From Streptomyces graminofaciens (GTDB taxonomy: Bacteria; Actinomycetota; Actinomycetes; Streptomycetales; Streptomycetaceae), in assembly GCF_030294945.1 (NCBI RefSeq), contig NZ_AP018448.1, positions 4,301,001 through 4,365,000 of the forward strand: a stretch of DNA of 64,000 nt, in the 5' to 3' direction. Position numbers and translations under genes: made by a program. Shown here piece after piece: positions 9,585 to 18,607 of this stretch; the stretch's first letter is position 1; each line of letters begins with the position of its first letter. Below the pieces are notes generated by a model, which made no database searches, was not told where the DNA came from, and worked only from the letters and a program-made list of their open reading frames with translations.

Positions 9585-12250
9585 CCCCCACCGCCACCGT
9601 GCACCGGGTCGCCCCCAAGGGCCGCGGCACGCACCGCAGCATCGCCTCGGCCCTGCGGGCGGCCCGCGACGGCGACGAGATCCGGATCGCCCCGGGCGAG
9701 TACGTCGAACAGCTGCTCCTCGACCGCGCGGTACGCCTGCTCCCGGAGGACGGCCCCGACCACGCCGTACGTCTGCTGGCCGCGTCCCCGGGCCGGCCCG
9801 TGCTGGAGGTCGCCGCCCCCGGCGTACGCGTCGAGGGCATCGCCCTGACCGGCCAGGACCCGGCCCTGCCCACCGTCCTCGTCGGCTCCGGCGACCTGGA
9901 GCTGGACGCGTGCGTGATCTCCGGCGGCCGGGTCGAGGCGGGCGGGGACGCGTCGCTGCTGATGACGGACTGCCGGGTCTCCCGCGCCGAACTGGCCGCC
10001 GTGCACCTCAACACCACCGGCTCGGCCCGGCTGACCCGGGTCGTGGTCGAGGACGTCGAGGGCACCGGAGTCGTCATCGGCTCCCGCACGACCGCCGAGG
10101 CCACGGAGCTGACGGTACGCCGGGTCACCGGGTCCGGCGTCCGTGTACGGGGCAATGCGCGGGCCGTACTGCGCGAGTGCCGCGTCTCCGGGCCGGGCCG
10201 CAGCGGGCTGCTGGTGGAGGACGGGGCGGCCGTCGCCGCGCTGGACTGCCGCGTGGAGGAGACGGCGACCGAGGGCGTACGGGTGCTGGGCAGTTCGCCC
10301 CGCGCCGACGGCGGGGACGGTGGTGTGCTCCTCACCCACTGCGAGATCCTGCGCACCGGCGCGGACGGGGTCGCCGTCTCGGGCAGCGGGGACGTGCTGC
10401 TGCGGGGCTGCCGGCTGCGGGACGGCTCGGGGCCGGGCGTGAGCGCGGAGGGCGAGAGCCGGGCGGAGCTGGTGGACTGCCAGGTCGACCGGGCGCACGG
10501 CTCCGGTCTGGTGGCCCGGGGTTCCGCCCGGCTGACCGCCGAGAGCACGTCGGTGACCGGGAGCCGGGCCAACGGGCTGCTCGCGGGCGACCGCTCCGAG
10601 GTGCGGATGGCCACCAGCGACATGACGGCGTGCTCGTTCAGCGCGGTCCACGCCTGCGACGACTCCCGGGTGACGCTCACCTCCTGCCGGATCGGATCGA
10701 CGGCTGAGCACGGCATCCGGGCCACCGACCGGGCCGGGCTCACCGTCGAGGGCGGCAGGATCACCGACTGCGGGCTGACCGGCGTGCAGATCGACAGCGC
10801 GGCCGAGGCCCGGCTGCGCGGCCTCTCCGTGGTACGCGGCCGGGCCGGCATCACCACCGAGTCGACCGGCACGGTCGTCCTGGAGGAGTGCGACGTCTCG
10901 GACGCCGAGCGCGCCGGGATCTCCTGCGGCACGGGGACGACTCCGGTGCTGCGGGACTGCCGGATCAGCGGCACCGGCACGGCCGGCCTGGTGATCGGCG
11001 AGCGCGCCACGCCCAGCGTCGAGGGCTGCACGATACGGGACGCGGCGGGCTCCGGCCTGGTCGTGGGCCCGCAGGCCGAACCCCGGGTCAGGTCCGTCAC
11101 GGTGGCGCGGACCGGCAAGAACAGCCTGTTCGTCGGCGAGAAGGCCCGCGGCACCTTCGAGGACTGCGTCTTCGCCGGCGCGGGCGGCGACGGCACGGCC
11201 TTCCCGGCGCTGCATGTGTCGGCCGGGGGCGCGCCCGTGCTGCGCGGCTGCCTGGTCCGCGACTCCGAGGAGGACGTGGCCCTGGAGAAGGGCGCCCGCC
11301 CGGTGTTCGACGACTGCCTGTCGCGGGACGTCAAGAACCCCTCCCTGCCGACCGGCGGCGCGGAACAGTCGCTGACGGCCGCCGGAAGCCCGGGAACGGA
11401 CCCGCAGACCACAGCCCGCGAGACGGAGGCACCCCCCGAGGACACCATCGAGGACCTCCTCGCCGAGCTCGACGGGCTGGCCGGCCTGGACCGCGTCAAG
11501 CAGGACGTCTCGTCGCTGGTCAAGCTGATGCGGATGGTCCGGCGCCGCGAGGAGATGGGCCTCGCCCCGCCCCCGCTCAGCCGCCACCTCGTCTTCACCG
11601 GCAACCCCGGCACCGGCAAGACGACCGTCGCCCGGCTCTACGGCCGCATCCTGGCCGCCGTCGGCCTGCTGGAGCGCGGCCACCTGGTCGAGGCCGACCG
11701 CTCGGCCCTGGTCGGCGAGTACGTCGGTCACACCGGCCCGAAGACCACCCGCGTCTTCCAGCAGGCCCGGGGCGGCGTGCTGTTCATCGACGAGGCGTAC
11801 TCCCTCACCCAGTACGCCGGGTCCAACGACTTCGGCCAGGAGGCGATCGCCACTCTGCTGAAGCTGATGGAGGACCACCGCGACGACGTGGTGGTGATCG
11901 TCGCCGGCTACCTCAAGGAGATGGAGGTGTTCGTCGGTTCCAACCCCGGCCTCGCCTCCCGCTTCAACCGCACCCTGCTCTTCGAGGACTACGGCAGCGC
12001 CGAACTCGTCAGCATCGTCGAGCACCAGGCCGCACAGCACCAGTACGAACTCGGCCCGGCCGCCCGCGAGGCCCTCACCGCCCGCTTCGACGCCATGCCC
12101 CGCGACCGCGGCTTCGGCAACGGCCGTACGGCACGCCAGTTGTTCCAGGCGATGACGGAACGCCAGGCGTACCGCGTCGCCGAACTGGCGGAGGCGTCGG
12201 AGTCGGACGTGATGACGCTGAAGCCGGAGGACATCCCCCAGTCAGTTTGA
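9581..12250 (+). CDS. Right-handed beta-helix / CbxX-CfqX (EccA-like) AAA+ ATPase fusion
   Basis: The 889-residue protein starts at GTG 9581, inside the stop of the giant gene (GTGA overlap), implying translational coupling. Residues 1-590 are a run of roughly 23-residue units (pattern xxLxxCxVxxxxxxGVxVxGxA), typical of parallel beta-helix folds. A disordered linker precedes residues 615-889, a CbxX/CfqX-type AAA+ module: GNPGTGKTT near 673, GGVLFIDEAY near 730, and an arginine-containing sensor region (NPGLASRFNRTL). EccA of type VII secretion carries the same AAA+ module behind a TPR domain; here a beta-helix takes that place. The likely role is an ATP-driven chaperone or unfoldase acting on the giant neighbour (inference). 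Family assignment of the ATPase is firm; its partner is not. Confidence 0.9.
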   Translation: MTPTATVHRVAPKGRGTHRSIASALRAARDGDEIRIAPGEYVEQLLLDRAVRLLPEDGPDHAVRLLAASPGRPVLEVAAPGVRVEGIALTGQDPALPTVLVGSGDLELDACVISGGRVEAGGDASLLMTDCRVSRAELAAVHLNTTGSARLTRVVVEDVEGTGVVIGSRTTAEATELTVRRVTGSGVRVRGNARAVLRECRVSGPGRSGLLVEDGAAVAALDCRVEETATEGVRVLGSSPRADGGDGGVLLTHCEILRTGADGVAVSGSGDVLLRGCRLRDGSGPGVSAEGESRAELVDCQVDRAHGSGLVARGSARLTAESTSVTGSRANGLLAGDRSEVRMATSDMTACSFSAVHACDDSRVTLTSCRIGSTAEHGIRATDRAGLTVEGGRITDCGLTGVQIDSAAEARLRGLSVVRGRAGITTESTGTVVLEECDVSDAERAGISCGTGTTPVLRDCRISGTGTAGLVIGERATPSVEGCTIRDAAGSGLVVGPQAEPRVRSVTVARTGKNSLFVGEKARGTFEDCVFAGAGGDGTAFPALHVSAGGAPVLRGCLVRDSEEDVALEKGARPVFDDCLSRDVKNPSLPTGGAEQSLTAAGSPGTDPQTTARETEAPPEDTIEDLLAELDGLAGLDRVKQDVSSLVKLMRMVRRREEMGLAPPPLSRHLVFTGNPGTGKTTVARLYGRILAAVGLLERGHLVEADRSALVGEYVGHTGPKTTRVFQQARGGVLFIDEAYSLTQYAGSNDFGQEAIATLLKLMEDHRDDVVVIVAGYLKEMEVFVGSNPGLASRFNRTLLFEDYGSAELVSIVEHQAAQHQYELGPAAREALTARFDAMPRDRGFGNGRTARQLFQAMTERQAYRVAELAEASESDVMTLKPEDIPQSV

Positions 12251-12337
12251 TCTGCCAACTCGATCGACCCGATTCACCAACCCAGCCCGTTCGATTCACC
12301 AACCCTGGCGCGAGACAAGCCCGTGAGGACCGCCCCC

Positions 12338-13225
12338 ATGCCGCACACTCCCACTCACTCCGACGACCTGGACAGCGACCACAGAGAAGGCGAGTTCGCC
12401 GACCTGTTCGCCCGGAGGACCCGCACTCCGCTCCGCGGCTTCCTGCCCGGCCGCCGGGTCTGGAACGCGGTCGGCGGCTCCGCGGCCGCGGTCCTGGTGA
12501 TCGCGGGTTCCGCCACGGCCGTCGCCGCGATCGACTGGGGCGGCGGCTCCTCCGACAAGGTGACCACGGCGGCGGACGAGGCCACCAAGGAGAAGGCCTC
12601 CACCGGCGACACCAAGAAGGCGGAGTCGGAGCCGACCCCGAAGGAGCGGAAGCCCGGCAAGAAGGGCCCCGAGGTCGTCTACGTCCCGGTGTCCGGCGGG
12701 TCGGGAGCGGGCGAGGGCGCCGCGTCGACGCCGGATTCGGACGCGAACTCCGGCTCGGACGACGACGGCGGGGGAACCACCGGCACGACCGGCAGCAGCG
12801 AGGAGAAGCAGGGCTCGACCACCTCGGACACCAAGTCCCAGACGACGACCGGCTATCTGTGGTCCGACGGCAGCGTGGAGGCGGACTCCAACGACTACTG
12901 GGACCAGAGCATCGTCACCGTCAAGTCCACCAAGCCGCTGACCTCGCTCAAGGTCGTCGTCCGCATCATCCAGACCGGTGGTGTGTCGAGCACGGGCGTC
13001 TGGACCTCCCTGGGTGACAAGGTGGCCGTGGGCCAGAACTCCACCAGCGACCAGTTGGGGTACGTCATCACGCTGAAGTCGGGTGTCACGCTCGACCCCG
13101 GCACCTATGTCTTCAAGGTCCAGTACAACCACGACCAGGGCAGGCGCGACGCGGGCCGTGACCTCTACACCGTCACCGCCGTCGCCTCCGACTCGGAGGA
13201 CAAGTTCCTGTCCGGCCGCTTCTGA
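12338..13225 (+). CDS. Single-pass membrane protein with extracytoplasmic C-terminal domain
   Basis: I chose ATG 12338 because GAGGA (12325-12329) sits 8 nt upstream; GTG 12323 in the same frame is the alternative. The 295-residue product has a short charged cytoplasmic N-terminus with RRVW, one membrane segment (residues about 40-62, Ala/Val-rich), a long low-complexity Lys/Ser/Gly/Thr linker (65-165) and a C-terminal domain of about 125 residues beginning TTGYLWSDGSVEADSNDYW. That domain looks like a beta-sandwich of the carbohydrate-binding type (weak inference). It follows the AAA+ gene by 87 bp on the same strand, so it probably belongs to the same unit. A role in anchoring or displaying the giant protein is speculative. 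Confidence 0.8.
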   Translation: MPHTPTHSDDLDSDHREGEFADLFARRTRTPLRGFLPGRRVWNAVGGSAAAVLVIAGSATAVAAIDWGGGSSDKVTTAADEATKEKASTGDTKKAESEPTPKERKPGKKGPEVVYVPVSGGSGAGEGAASTPDSDANSGSDDDGGGTTGTTGSSEEKQGSTTSDTKSQTTTGYLWSDGSVEADSNDYWDQSIVTVKSTKPLTSLKVVVRIIQTGGVSSTGVWTSLGDKVAVGQNSTSDQLGYVITLKSGVTLDPGTYVFKVQYNHDQGRRDAGRDLYTVTAVASDSEDKFLSGRF

Positions 13226-13246
13226 GCACCCGCCCGGTCAGGGCGC

Positions 13247-13663
13247 TCACCCGGTCCACCCCTGCTCGCGCAGCACCGCGGAGACATCGGGTGCCCGGTA
13301 GTGGTCCCCCTTGAGCACCTTGCCGTCGGCCCGGCGGGCCACCCGCCCGTCGGGGCCCAGTTTCGTCATGTTGGAGCGGTGGATCTCGGCGATCACCGCG
13401 TCGAGGTCGATGCCGTGGACGAGCGCGGTGCCGTACGCCACGTACACGACGTCGGCCAGTTCGTGCGCGAGCCGGTCGAGTGGTCCGTCGACGGCCACCT
13501 CGGCGACTTCGGCGGCCTCCTCGGCGAGCAGTTCGCCGCGATGAGCTGCCAGTTCGGGCGAGACCTCGGTCGGCGCGGTCCGGGCGTCGAGTCCGAAGGC
13601 CAGATGGAACTCGCGAACCAGGTCGGCGGGGGAAACGGCGGCGGAGTCGGTCGAGGAAGGCAT
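13247..13663 (-). CDS. MazG-like nucleotide pyrophosphohydrolase
   Basis: The 138-residue protein belongs to the all-alpha NTP pyrophosphohydrolase (MazG/HisE-like) superfamily. The metal-binding signature is visible as EEAAEVAE near residues 51-58 and ELADVVYVAYG near residues 68-78, the usual ExxE...ExxD pair. The family hydrolyses nucleoside triphosphates to monophosphate and pyrophosphate, often for house-cleaning of odd nucleotides; the substrate here is unknown. The C-terminal part (GRVARRADGKVLKGDHY) is typical of the Streptomyces members. It converges with the preceding membrane-protein gene, with 21 bp between the stop codons, so it is not part of that cluster. Confidence 0.85.
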   Translation of the reverse strand: MPSSTDSAAVSPADLVREFHLAFGLDARTAPTEVSPELAAHRGELLAEEAAEVAEVAVDGPLDRLAHELADVVYVAYGTALVHGIDLDAVIAEIHRSNMTKLGPDGRVARRADGKVLKGDHYRAPDVSAVLREQGWTG

Positions 13664-13787
13664 CCGACGACCCTACCGGGACGGCCACGCCACCCAGGCA
13701 GACGTGTGACTCGACCCCCCACTTCCCCGTTCGAGTCAGTGGCACGACCACCCATGAACCGACGTTCCAACGACCGAGGACCTCACC

Positions 13788-14963
13788 GTGACCGTTCCCC
13801 CCACCACCCCCGCGAGCACCCCCGCGCCCCAGGCCGAGGCCCGGCTGCCCCGGCGCACCGTGATCGCCGCGGCGAGCACCATGGCCGCCGGCGCCGCGCT
13901 CACGCCGACCGCGTCGGCCGCGCCCGACACCCCCGACGCGACGGCCGCCCCCGACACCACCCCCACCGGAACGGACGCCTCCCTGCCCGGTACGACAACC
14001 GCGACCTTCCCCAGCACCCGCACCAAGTCGGCGACCGGCGAGACCCCCGTCGAGGCCGCCTTCCCGATCGGTCACGTGAGCGTCCGCTGGGACGGCACCG
14101 ACACAACCGCCGGCGGTGCGATCCGGCTGCACGACACCGACCGTGGCCCGGGCGAGTGGCAGCCGTTCGGCGAGGACGGCTGCGGCTGCTCGCTCGCCAA
14201 CGGCGGCGGTCTCCTGCTCCCGGCCGGCCTTGGGTCCGGCTACGAGCTCAAGGCACCGGAGGGAGCCACCGGCCTGCGTTCGCTGGCGCTCGACACCCGG
14301 CACGGACCGGGCCGGAGGACGGCCGTGCCGTCCGAGCCCACCCGCGTACGCGGCGTCGCCTATGTCTCGCGGGCGGCCTGGGGCGCCGACGAGTCGCTCC
14401 GCTTCAAGGCGGACGGCTCGGAGAACTCACCGACGGAGTACCACCCCTTCCAGACGATCACCGTGCACCACACGGCCATGGCCAACAACGACCCGGACCC
14501 CGCCGCCACGGTCCGCGCGATCTACCAGCTGCACACCGTCACCAACGACTGGGGCGACATCGGCTACCACTTCCTCGTCGACGAGGAGGGCCGCGTCTAC
14601 GAGGGCCGCTACTCCGGTGCCGACGGCCTGCCCGCGCACGACCCCGACGGCAGGCTGGTGACCGCCTTCCACGTCGGCGGCCACAACCCGGGCAACCTGG
14701 GCATCGCCCTGCTGGGCACCTTCACCGAACAGAGCCCGAAGAAGGCCGCCCACACGGCCCTCACCGGCCTGGTCCGGGCGCTGGTACGGCTGCACGGCGT
14801 CGACCCGCGGGCCCGCGTGACGTACACGCACCCGATCAACGGCACACAGAGGGAGGTCCCGGAGATCAGCGGCCATCGGGACTGGATGGCGACGCGGTGC
14901 CCGGGCGAGGTCATGTACCAGGAACTGAACCGCCTCCGCAGAACCGTGGCCGAGGGCCGCTGA
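13788..14963 (+). CDS. Tat-exported N-acetylmuramoyl-L-alanine amidase (PGRP/Amidase_2 family)
   Basis: GTG 13788 is preceded by GAGGA with 7 nt spacing. The 391-residue product opens with a Tat-type signal, LPRRTVIAAAS near residues 20-30, then an Ala-rich stretch ending TASAAPD. The C-terminal half is an Amidase_2/PGRP domain: a zinc-ligand histidine in HHTA near residue 226, the core DIGYHFLVDEEGRVYEGR, and GHRDW...C near 361 supplying later ligands. The domain cleaves the amide bond between muramic acid and L-alanine in peptidoglycan. The region between signal and catalytic domain (residues 60-190) looks like the substrate-recognition module seen in secreted actinobacterial PGRPs. Role: wall turnover or bacteriolysis outside the cell. 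Its promoter must lie in the 125 bp shared with the divergent MazG-like gene. Confidence 0.9.
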   Translation: MTVPPTTPASTPAPQAEARLPRRTVIAAASTMAAGAALTPTASAAPDTPDATAAPDTTPTGTDASLPGTTTATFPSTRTKSATGETPVEAAFPIGHVSVRWDGTDTTAGGAIRLHDTDRGPGEWQPFGEDGCGCSLANGGGLLLPAGLGSGYELKAPEGATGLRSLALDTRHGPGRRTAVPSEPTRVRGVAYVSRAAWGADESLRFKADGSENSPTEYHPFQTITVHHTAMANNDPDPAATVRAIYQLHTVTNDWGDIGYHFLVDEEGRVYEGRYSGADGLPAHDPDGRLVTAFHVGGHNPGNLGIALLGTFTEQSPKKAAHTALTGLVRALVRLHGVDPRARVTYTHPINGTQREVPEISGHRDWMATRCPGEVMYQELNRLRRTVAEGR

Positions 14964-15098
14964 CCGTTCCGCCCCCTGGCGCCGGGCCCACCTCCCCGGC
15001 CCCGGCGCCACCTTCCCTCCTCTCCCCCGTGTCACCATCCGGCACCGGATCGCCCCGCGTCTGGCCGCCACAGACGCTGACCTGGCAGGATCTCGCGC

Positions 15099-16097
15099 AT
15101 GTTCCAGGTACCCCCACGCATCGGCACGCGCCGCGCGCTCCTGGGCTCGGCAGCCACACTGGTGGTCCTCGGGCTGCTGACCTGGTGGCTGTGGCCGACC
15201 GAGAAACCCCCGAGCGGCACCATCATCATCAGCACGGGAGCCGAGACAGGCGTCTACCAGGAGTACGGCAAGCGTCTGCGGAACGCGATAGCCAAGGACA
15301 TGCCGGGCCTGAAGGTGAAGCTGAAGACCAGCGCCGGCTCCCAGATGAACGTCAAGCGTGTCGCCACCGGCGGGGCCGACTTCGCCATCGCCGCCGCCGA
15401 CGCCGTACAGGCGTACCAGGACGCGGGCGGTCGCGGTGCCGGCGAACTGCGCGGCCTGGCCCGGCTGTACGACGACTACGTGCAGCTGGTCGTCCCCTCC
15501 GGGTCGGACATCCAGAGCGTCTCGGACCTCGAGGGCAAGCGGGTGTCCGTCGGCCCCAAGGGCTCGGGCGTACGGCTGATAGCGGATCGTGTCCTGGCTG
15601 CGGCCGGGCTCGACATCGACAAGGACATCGTCGCGCACGACGACACCATCGGCACGGCCCCCGACGCCCTCCGCGAGAAGAAGATCGACGCCTTCTTCTG
15701 GTCCGGCGGCCTGCCCACGCAGGGAGTGGTCAAGCTCGCGGCCACGAAGTACCAGTTCCGCTTCGTCCCGATCAGCCCCGGCCTCGTGGCGAAGCTGCAC
15801 GACGCGGACAACGCCTTCAGCCACTACCGGGCCGCCGTGATGCCCTCCGACGCCTACAAGGCGATCCCCGACGGCACCACCGTGCCGACACTCACCGTCG
15901 CGAACGTGCTCATCACCCGCGCCGACATGGACCCCCGGCTCGTCGAGTGGCTGACCCGCACGGTCATCAAGAGCAGGGACGAGATCGGCCGCAACGTCCA
16001 CGCGGCCCAGCTGGTGGACCTGCGCACCGCGATCTACACGGACCCCCTGCGCCTGCACGACGGCGCGCGACGGTACTACCGGTCGGTCAAGCCGTAG
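15099..16097 (+). CDS. TAXI-family TRAP transporter solute-binding protein (orphan)
   Basis: The 332-residue protein has an N-terminal membrane anchor or signal-anchor (RRALLGS followed by a hydrophobic run to WWLW, residues 11-33). The TAXI hallmarks follow: STGAETGVYQEYG, SAGSQMNVKRVATGGADFAIA and KGSGVRLIADRVL. TAXI proteins bind small acids and hand them to a TRAP permease, but no TRAP membrane subunit occurs anywhere in this window. It lies tail-to-tail with gluK, 67 bp apart. A role as an accessory sensor rather than a transporter part is therefore possible, but is inference. Confidence 0.88.
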   Translation: MFQVPPRIGTRRALLGSAATLVVLGLLTWWLWPTEKPPSGTIIISTGAETGVYQEYGKRLRNAIAKDMPGLKVKLKTSAGSQMNVKRVATGGADFAIAAADAVQAYQDAGGRGAGELRGLARLYDDYVQLVVPSGSDIQSVSDLEGKRVSVGPKGSGVRLIADRVLAAAGLDIDKDIVAHDDTIGTAPDALREKKIDAFFWSGGLPTQGVVKLAATKYQFRFVPISPGLVAKLHDADNAFSHYRAAVMPSDAYKAIPDGTTVPTLTVANVLITRADMDPRLVEWLTRTVIKSRDEIGRNVHAAQLVDLRTAIYTDPLRLHDGARRYYRSVKP

Positions 16098-16164
16098 CGG
16101 GCACCAGCGCGCCCGCCCCGGGCCGACGGCTCTGGCCGGCCCTCCCGGCCTCCTGAAAGGCCCG

Positions 16165-17577
16165 TCAGGCCACCGGGCGGGCCCTCGGTACCGTCACCGT
16201 CACCTGAAGGCCGTGCGGCTCGTGACGGCCGTACGAGATGGATCCGCCGCCCGCCGCGAGGAGGGCCCGGGAGATGGAGAGGCCGAGGCCGGAGCCCTTG
16301 ATGTTCTGGTGCGCGGTGCTGCGCCAGAAGCGGTCGCCGACACGCTCCAGCTCCTCGTCGCCGAGGCCCGGCCCGCGGTCGCTGACGACGACCGTGGAGA
16401 ACGCGCCGTTCGAGGCGACCTCCACCCGCACCTCCTCCCCGGCCGGCGTGAACTTCAGCGCGTTGTCGATGACCGCGTCCAGGGCGCTGGACAGGGCCAC
16501 CGGATCGGCCCAGGCCGTGGTGGCCGGACAGTCGCCGACCAGCGTCACACCCTTGTCGTCGGCCAGCGGCGACCACGACGCCACGCGCTCGGCGGCCAGC
16601 TCCCCTATGTCGGTGAGCCGCAGATCCGCTTCCACGTGCTCGGCGAGCGCCAGGTCGAGCAGGTCGTCGAGGACCTGGGCGAGACGCTTGCCCTCGGTGC
16701 GCACGGCGGCGATCTCCTGGTTGCCCTCCGGCAGTTCGAGGGCGAGCAGCTCGATCCGCAGGAGCAACGCGGCCAGCGGATTGCGCAGTTGGTGCGAGGC
16801 GTCGGCGACGAAGGCGCGCTGCTGCTCCAGGACGTCCTCGACGTTGTCGGCCATCTCGTTGAACGACCGGGCCAGTCGCCTGAGTTCGGGCGGCCCGCTG
16901 GCCACCGCGACCCGGGACTTCAGCCGCCCGGAGGCGATGGCGTGGGTGGTGACGTCGAGCACCCGTACGGGCTTGAGGACCCAGCCGGTAAGGCTCAGCG
17001 CGGCGGCGAGCGCGACGAGCATCGCGGCGGCCTCGCCGGCGGCGATGACGAACCAGCCGCGCAGGGTCTTCGACCGCATCTGGTCGGTGGGCGAGTCCGT
17101 GACGACGACGGCGATGACGTCGCCATCGCGAATGACCGGGGAGGCGACGACGAGCCTGCCGTCCTGCCAGGGCCACACCTGCTCGGGGTTGTGCGGCCGC
17201 CGCCCGAGGAGCGCCTCCCTGAACGCCTCCAGGCCCTCACCCTCGGTGGGGACACCCCAGTCCAAGGGCGCGTTGGCCATGGGCGGCTGCTTGTTCTCGC
17301 GGTAGAAGACGCCGGCCTTGATCCCGTACACGAGGTTGTACTGATCGAGTTCTCGCTGGAGGGTCTCGCGACGCCCGTTCGCAGTGTTCACTCGCGAACC
17401 CCCCGGGGGGTCGGTGACGTACTGCGCGAGCGCCGCGAAGCGCGCCGTGTCGTCGATGCGGTCGACGACCACCTCCTGCTGCCGTGCCGCAGCCAGGCTC
17501 ACCGCGAGCGGGATTCCGAGGGCCAGCAGTACGGCGGCCATCAGGACGATGAGCAGCGGAAGAAGTCGAGTGCGCAC
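16165..17577 (-). CDS. gluK: Sensor histidine kinase GluK
   Basis: The 470-residue membrane kinase starts at GTG 17577. A first membrane helix (residues 5-30) is followed by an extracytoplasmic sensor of about 140 residues, a second helix (about 175-200), HAMP, a dimerisation domain with the phospho-accepting H262 in DASHQLRNPLAAL, and an ATP-binding domain with a G-box (GSGLGLSI). It lies immediately behind gluR (gap 9 bp) and next to divergent gluABCD. That is the layout of the S. coelicolor GluR-GluK system, reported to sense glutamate and activate glutamate uptake. The symbol rests on this synteny plus domain order; the ligand has not been shown for this strain. Confidence 0.88.
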   Translation of the reverse strand: MRTRLLPLLIVLMAAVLLALGIPLAVSLAAARQQEVVVDRIDDTARFAALAQYVTDPPGGSRVNTANGRRETLQRELDQYNLVYGIKAGVFYRENKQPPMANAPLDWGVPTEGEGLEAFREALLGRRPHNPEQVWPWQDGRLVVASPVIRDGDVIAVVVTDSPTDQMRSKTLRGWFVIAAGEAAAMLVALAAALSLTGWVLKPVRVLDVTTHAIASGRLKSRVAVASGPPELRRLARSFNEMADNVEDVLEQQRAFVADASHQLRNPLAALLLRIELLALELPEGNQEIAAVRTEGKRLAQVLDDLLDLALAEHVEADLRLTDIGELAAERVASWSPLADDKGVTLVGDCPATTAWADPVALSSALDAVIDNALKFTPAGEEVRVEVASNGAFSTVVVSDRGPGLGDEELERVGDRFWRSTAHQNIKGSGLGLSISRALLAAGGGSISYGRHEPHGLQVTVTVPRARPVA

Positions 17578-17586
17578 GCGGGCACG

Positions 17587-18273
17587 CTACGGCGTCGGGG
17601 CGACCAGTCGGTACCCGACCCCGCGCACCGTCTCGATCAGGGCAGGCATCCGCAGCTTGGAGCGCAGGGAGGCGACATGCACTTCCAGGGTGCGCCCGGT
17701 CCCCTCCCAGCTCGTCCGCCACACCTCGCTGATGATCTGCTCCCGGCGGAACACCACCCCCGGCCGCTGGGCCAGCAGCGCGAGCAGATCGAACTCCTTG
17801 CGGGTCAGCTGTACGACCGCCCCGTCCACGCTGACCTTCCGCGTGGGCAGCTCGATGTGCACGGGCCCGAGCCGCAGCCCGGTGTCGCCGGGGGCCGCGG
17901 CCTCGTCGGGGGCCCGGCGGCGGGCGACGGCATGGATCCGGGCGAGCAGCTCGCCGGTGTCGTACGGCTTGACCACGTAGTCGTCGGCGCCGAGGTTGAG
18001 CCCGTGGATCCGGGAGCGCACGTCGGAGCGGGCCGTCACCATGATCACGGGGATGCTGGTGCGCTTGCGGATCTTCCCGCAGACCTCGTAGCCGTCCTGG
18101 TCGGGCAGGCCCAGATCGAGCAGGACGACACCGAAGCCGGCCCCCTCGGGCACAAGTGCCTGGAGGGCCTCCTCACCACTGCGGGCATGTGTGACGTCGA
18201 AACCGTGCCGCGCCAGGACCGCGGACAGGGCGGCGGCGACGTGGTTGTCGTCCTCGACGAGGAGCAGCCTCAT
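17587..18273 (-). CDS. gluR: OmpR-family response regulator GluR
   Basis: The 228-residue protein has a receiver domain with acidic residues ED/D near 7-9, phospho-acceptor D53 in LLDLGLPDQDG and the conserved lysine in VVKPYDTGELLARI. A winged-helix DNA-binding domain follows (residues about 125-225: LTRKEFDLLALLAQRPG, VRGVGYRL). The gene is first in a leftward gluR-gluK pair, divergent from gluA across 334 bp. By analogy with S. coelicolor it should activate gluABCD when glutamate is sensed. Confidence 0.9.
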   Translation of the reverse strand: MRLLLVEDDNHVAAALSAVLARHGFDVTHARSGEEALQALVPEGAGFGVVLLDLGLPDQDGYEVCGKIRKRTSIPVIMVTARSDVRSRIHGLNLGADDYVVKPYDTGELLARIHAVARRRAPDEAAAPGDTGLRLGPVHIELPTRKVSVDGAVVQLTRKEFDLLALLAQRPGVVFRREQIISEVWRTSWEGTGRTLEVHVASLRSKLRMPALIETVRGVGYRLVAPTP

Positions 18274-18607
18274 TCCGGCCCCCTCCGGTTCATCGTTCGT
18301 CGCCGGTCGTACATCGTCGGCGATACGCCGTCGTGATACGCCGGTCGGTCATATGTACGGTCTCGGCTGGCACACCTTACGCGCCCCCGGGGCGGGGTCA
18401 CACTGAAGAGTGAGGACGCCGTCAAGGTCGTAGGGGTTCCCCACGGGTACCGTCGTCCACTCGCTCCGGGCCCGTCACGGGGCCACTACGGGCAGTGCCT
18501 GCCCGGTCACCAATTCGTTATGCTCAATTCTCGCTCAGATGTAATGACGCTGGTCGCCGCCGGTCACTACTGTCCTCCGAAACCGAGCTGGACGGAGCCA
18601 GAAAGCG
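18274..18607. other. gluR-gluA divergent regulatory region
   Basis: These 334 bp hold no gene. They must contain the promoters of gluRK (leftward) and gluABCD (rightward). Besides the direct repeat listed separately, the part near gluA (18500-18560) is unusually AT-rich for this genome (ttcgttatgctcaattctcg), as expected for a promoter. I could not fix -35/-10 boxes with confidence. Confidence 0.5.
18322..18343. promoter_or_regulatory. Direct repeat GATACGCCG, candidate GluR operator
   Basis: Two exact copies of gatacgccg (18322-18330 and 18335-18343) are separated by tcgt. They lie 49-70 bp upstream of the gluR start and inside the gluR-gluA divergent region. OmpR-type regulators usually bind direct repeats, so this is a reasonable operator candidate; no binding data support it. 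Confidence 0.35.

Noticed and set aside
18515..18555. A specific -10/-35 pair for gluA
   Set aside because: AT-rich sequence is present but no hexamer pair with proper spacing stood out.
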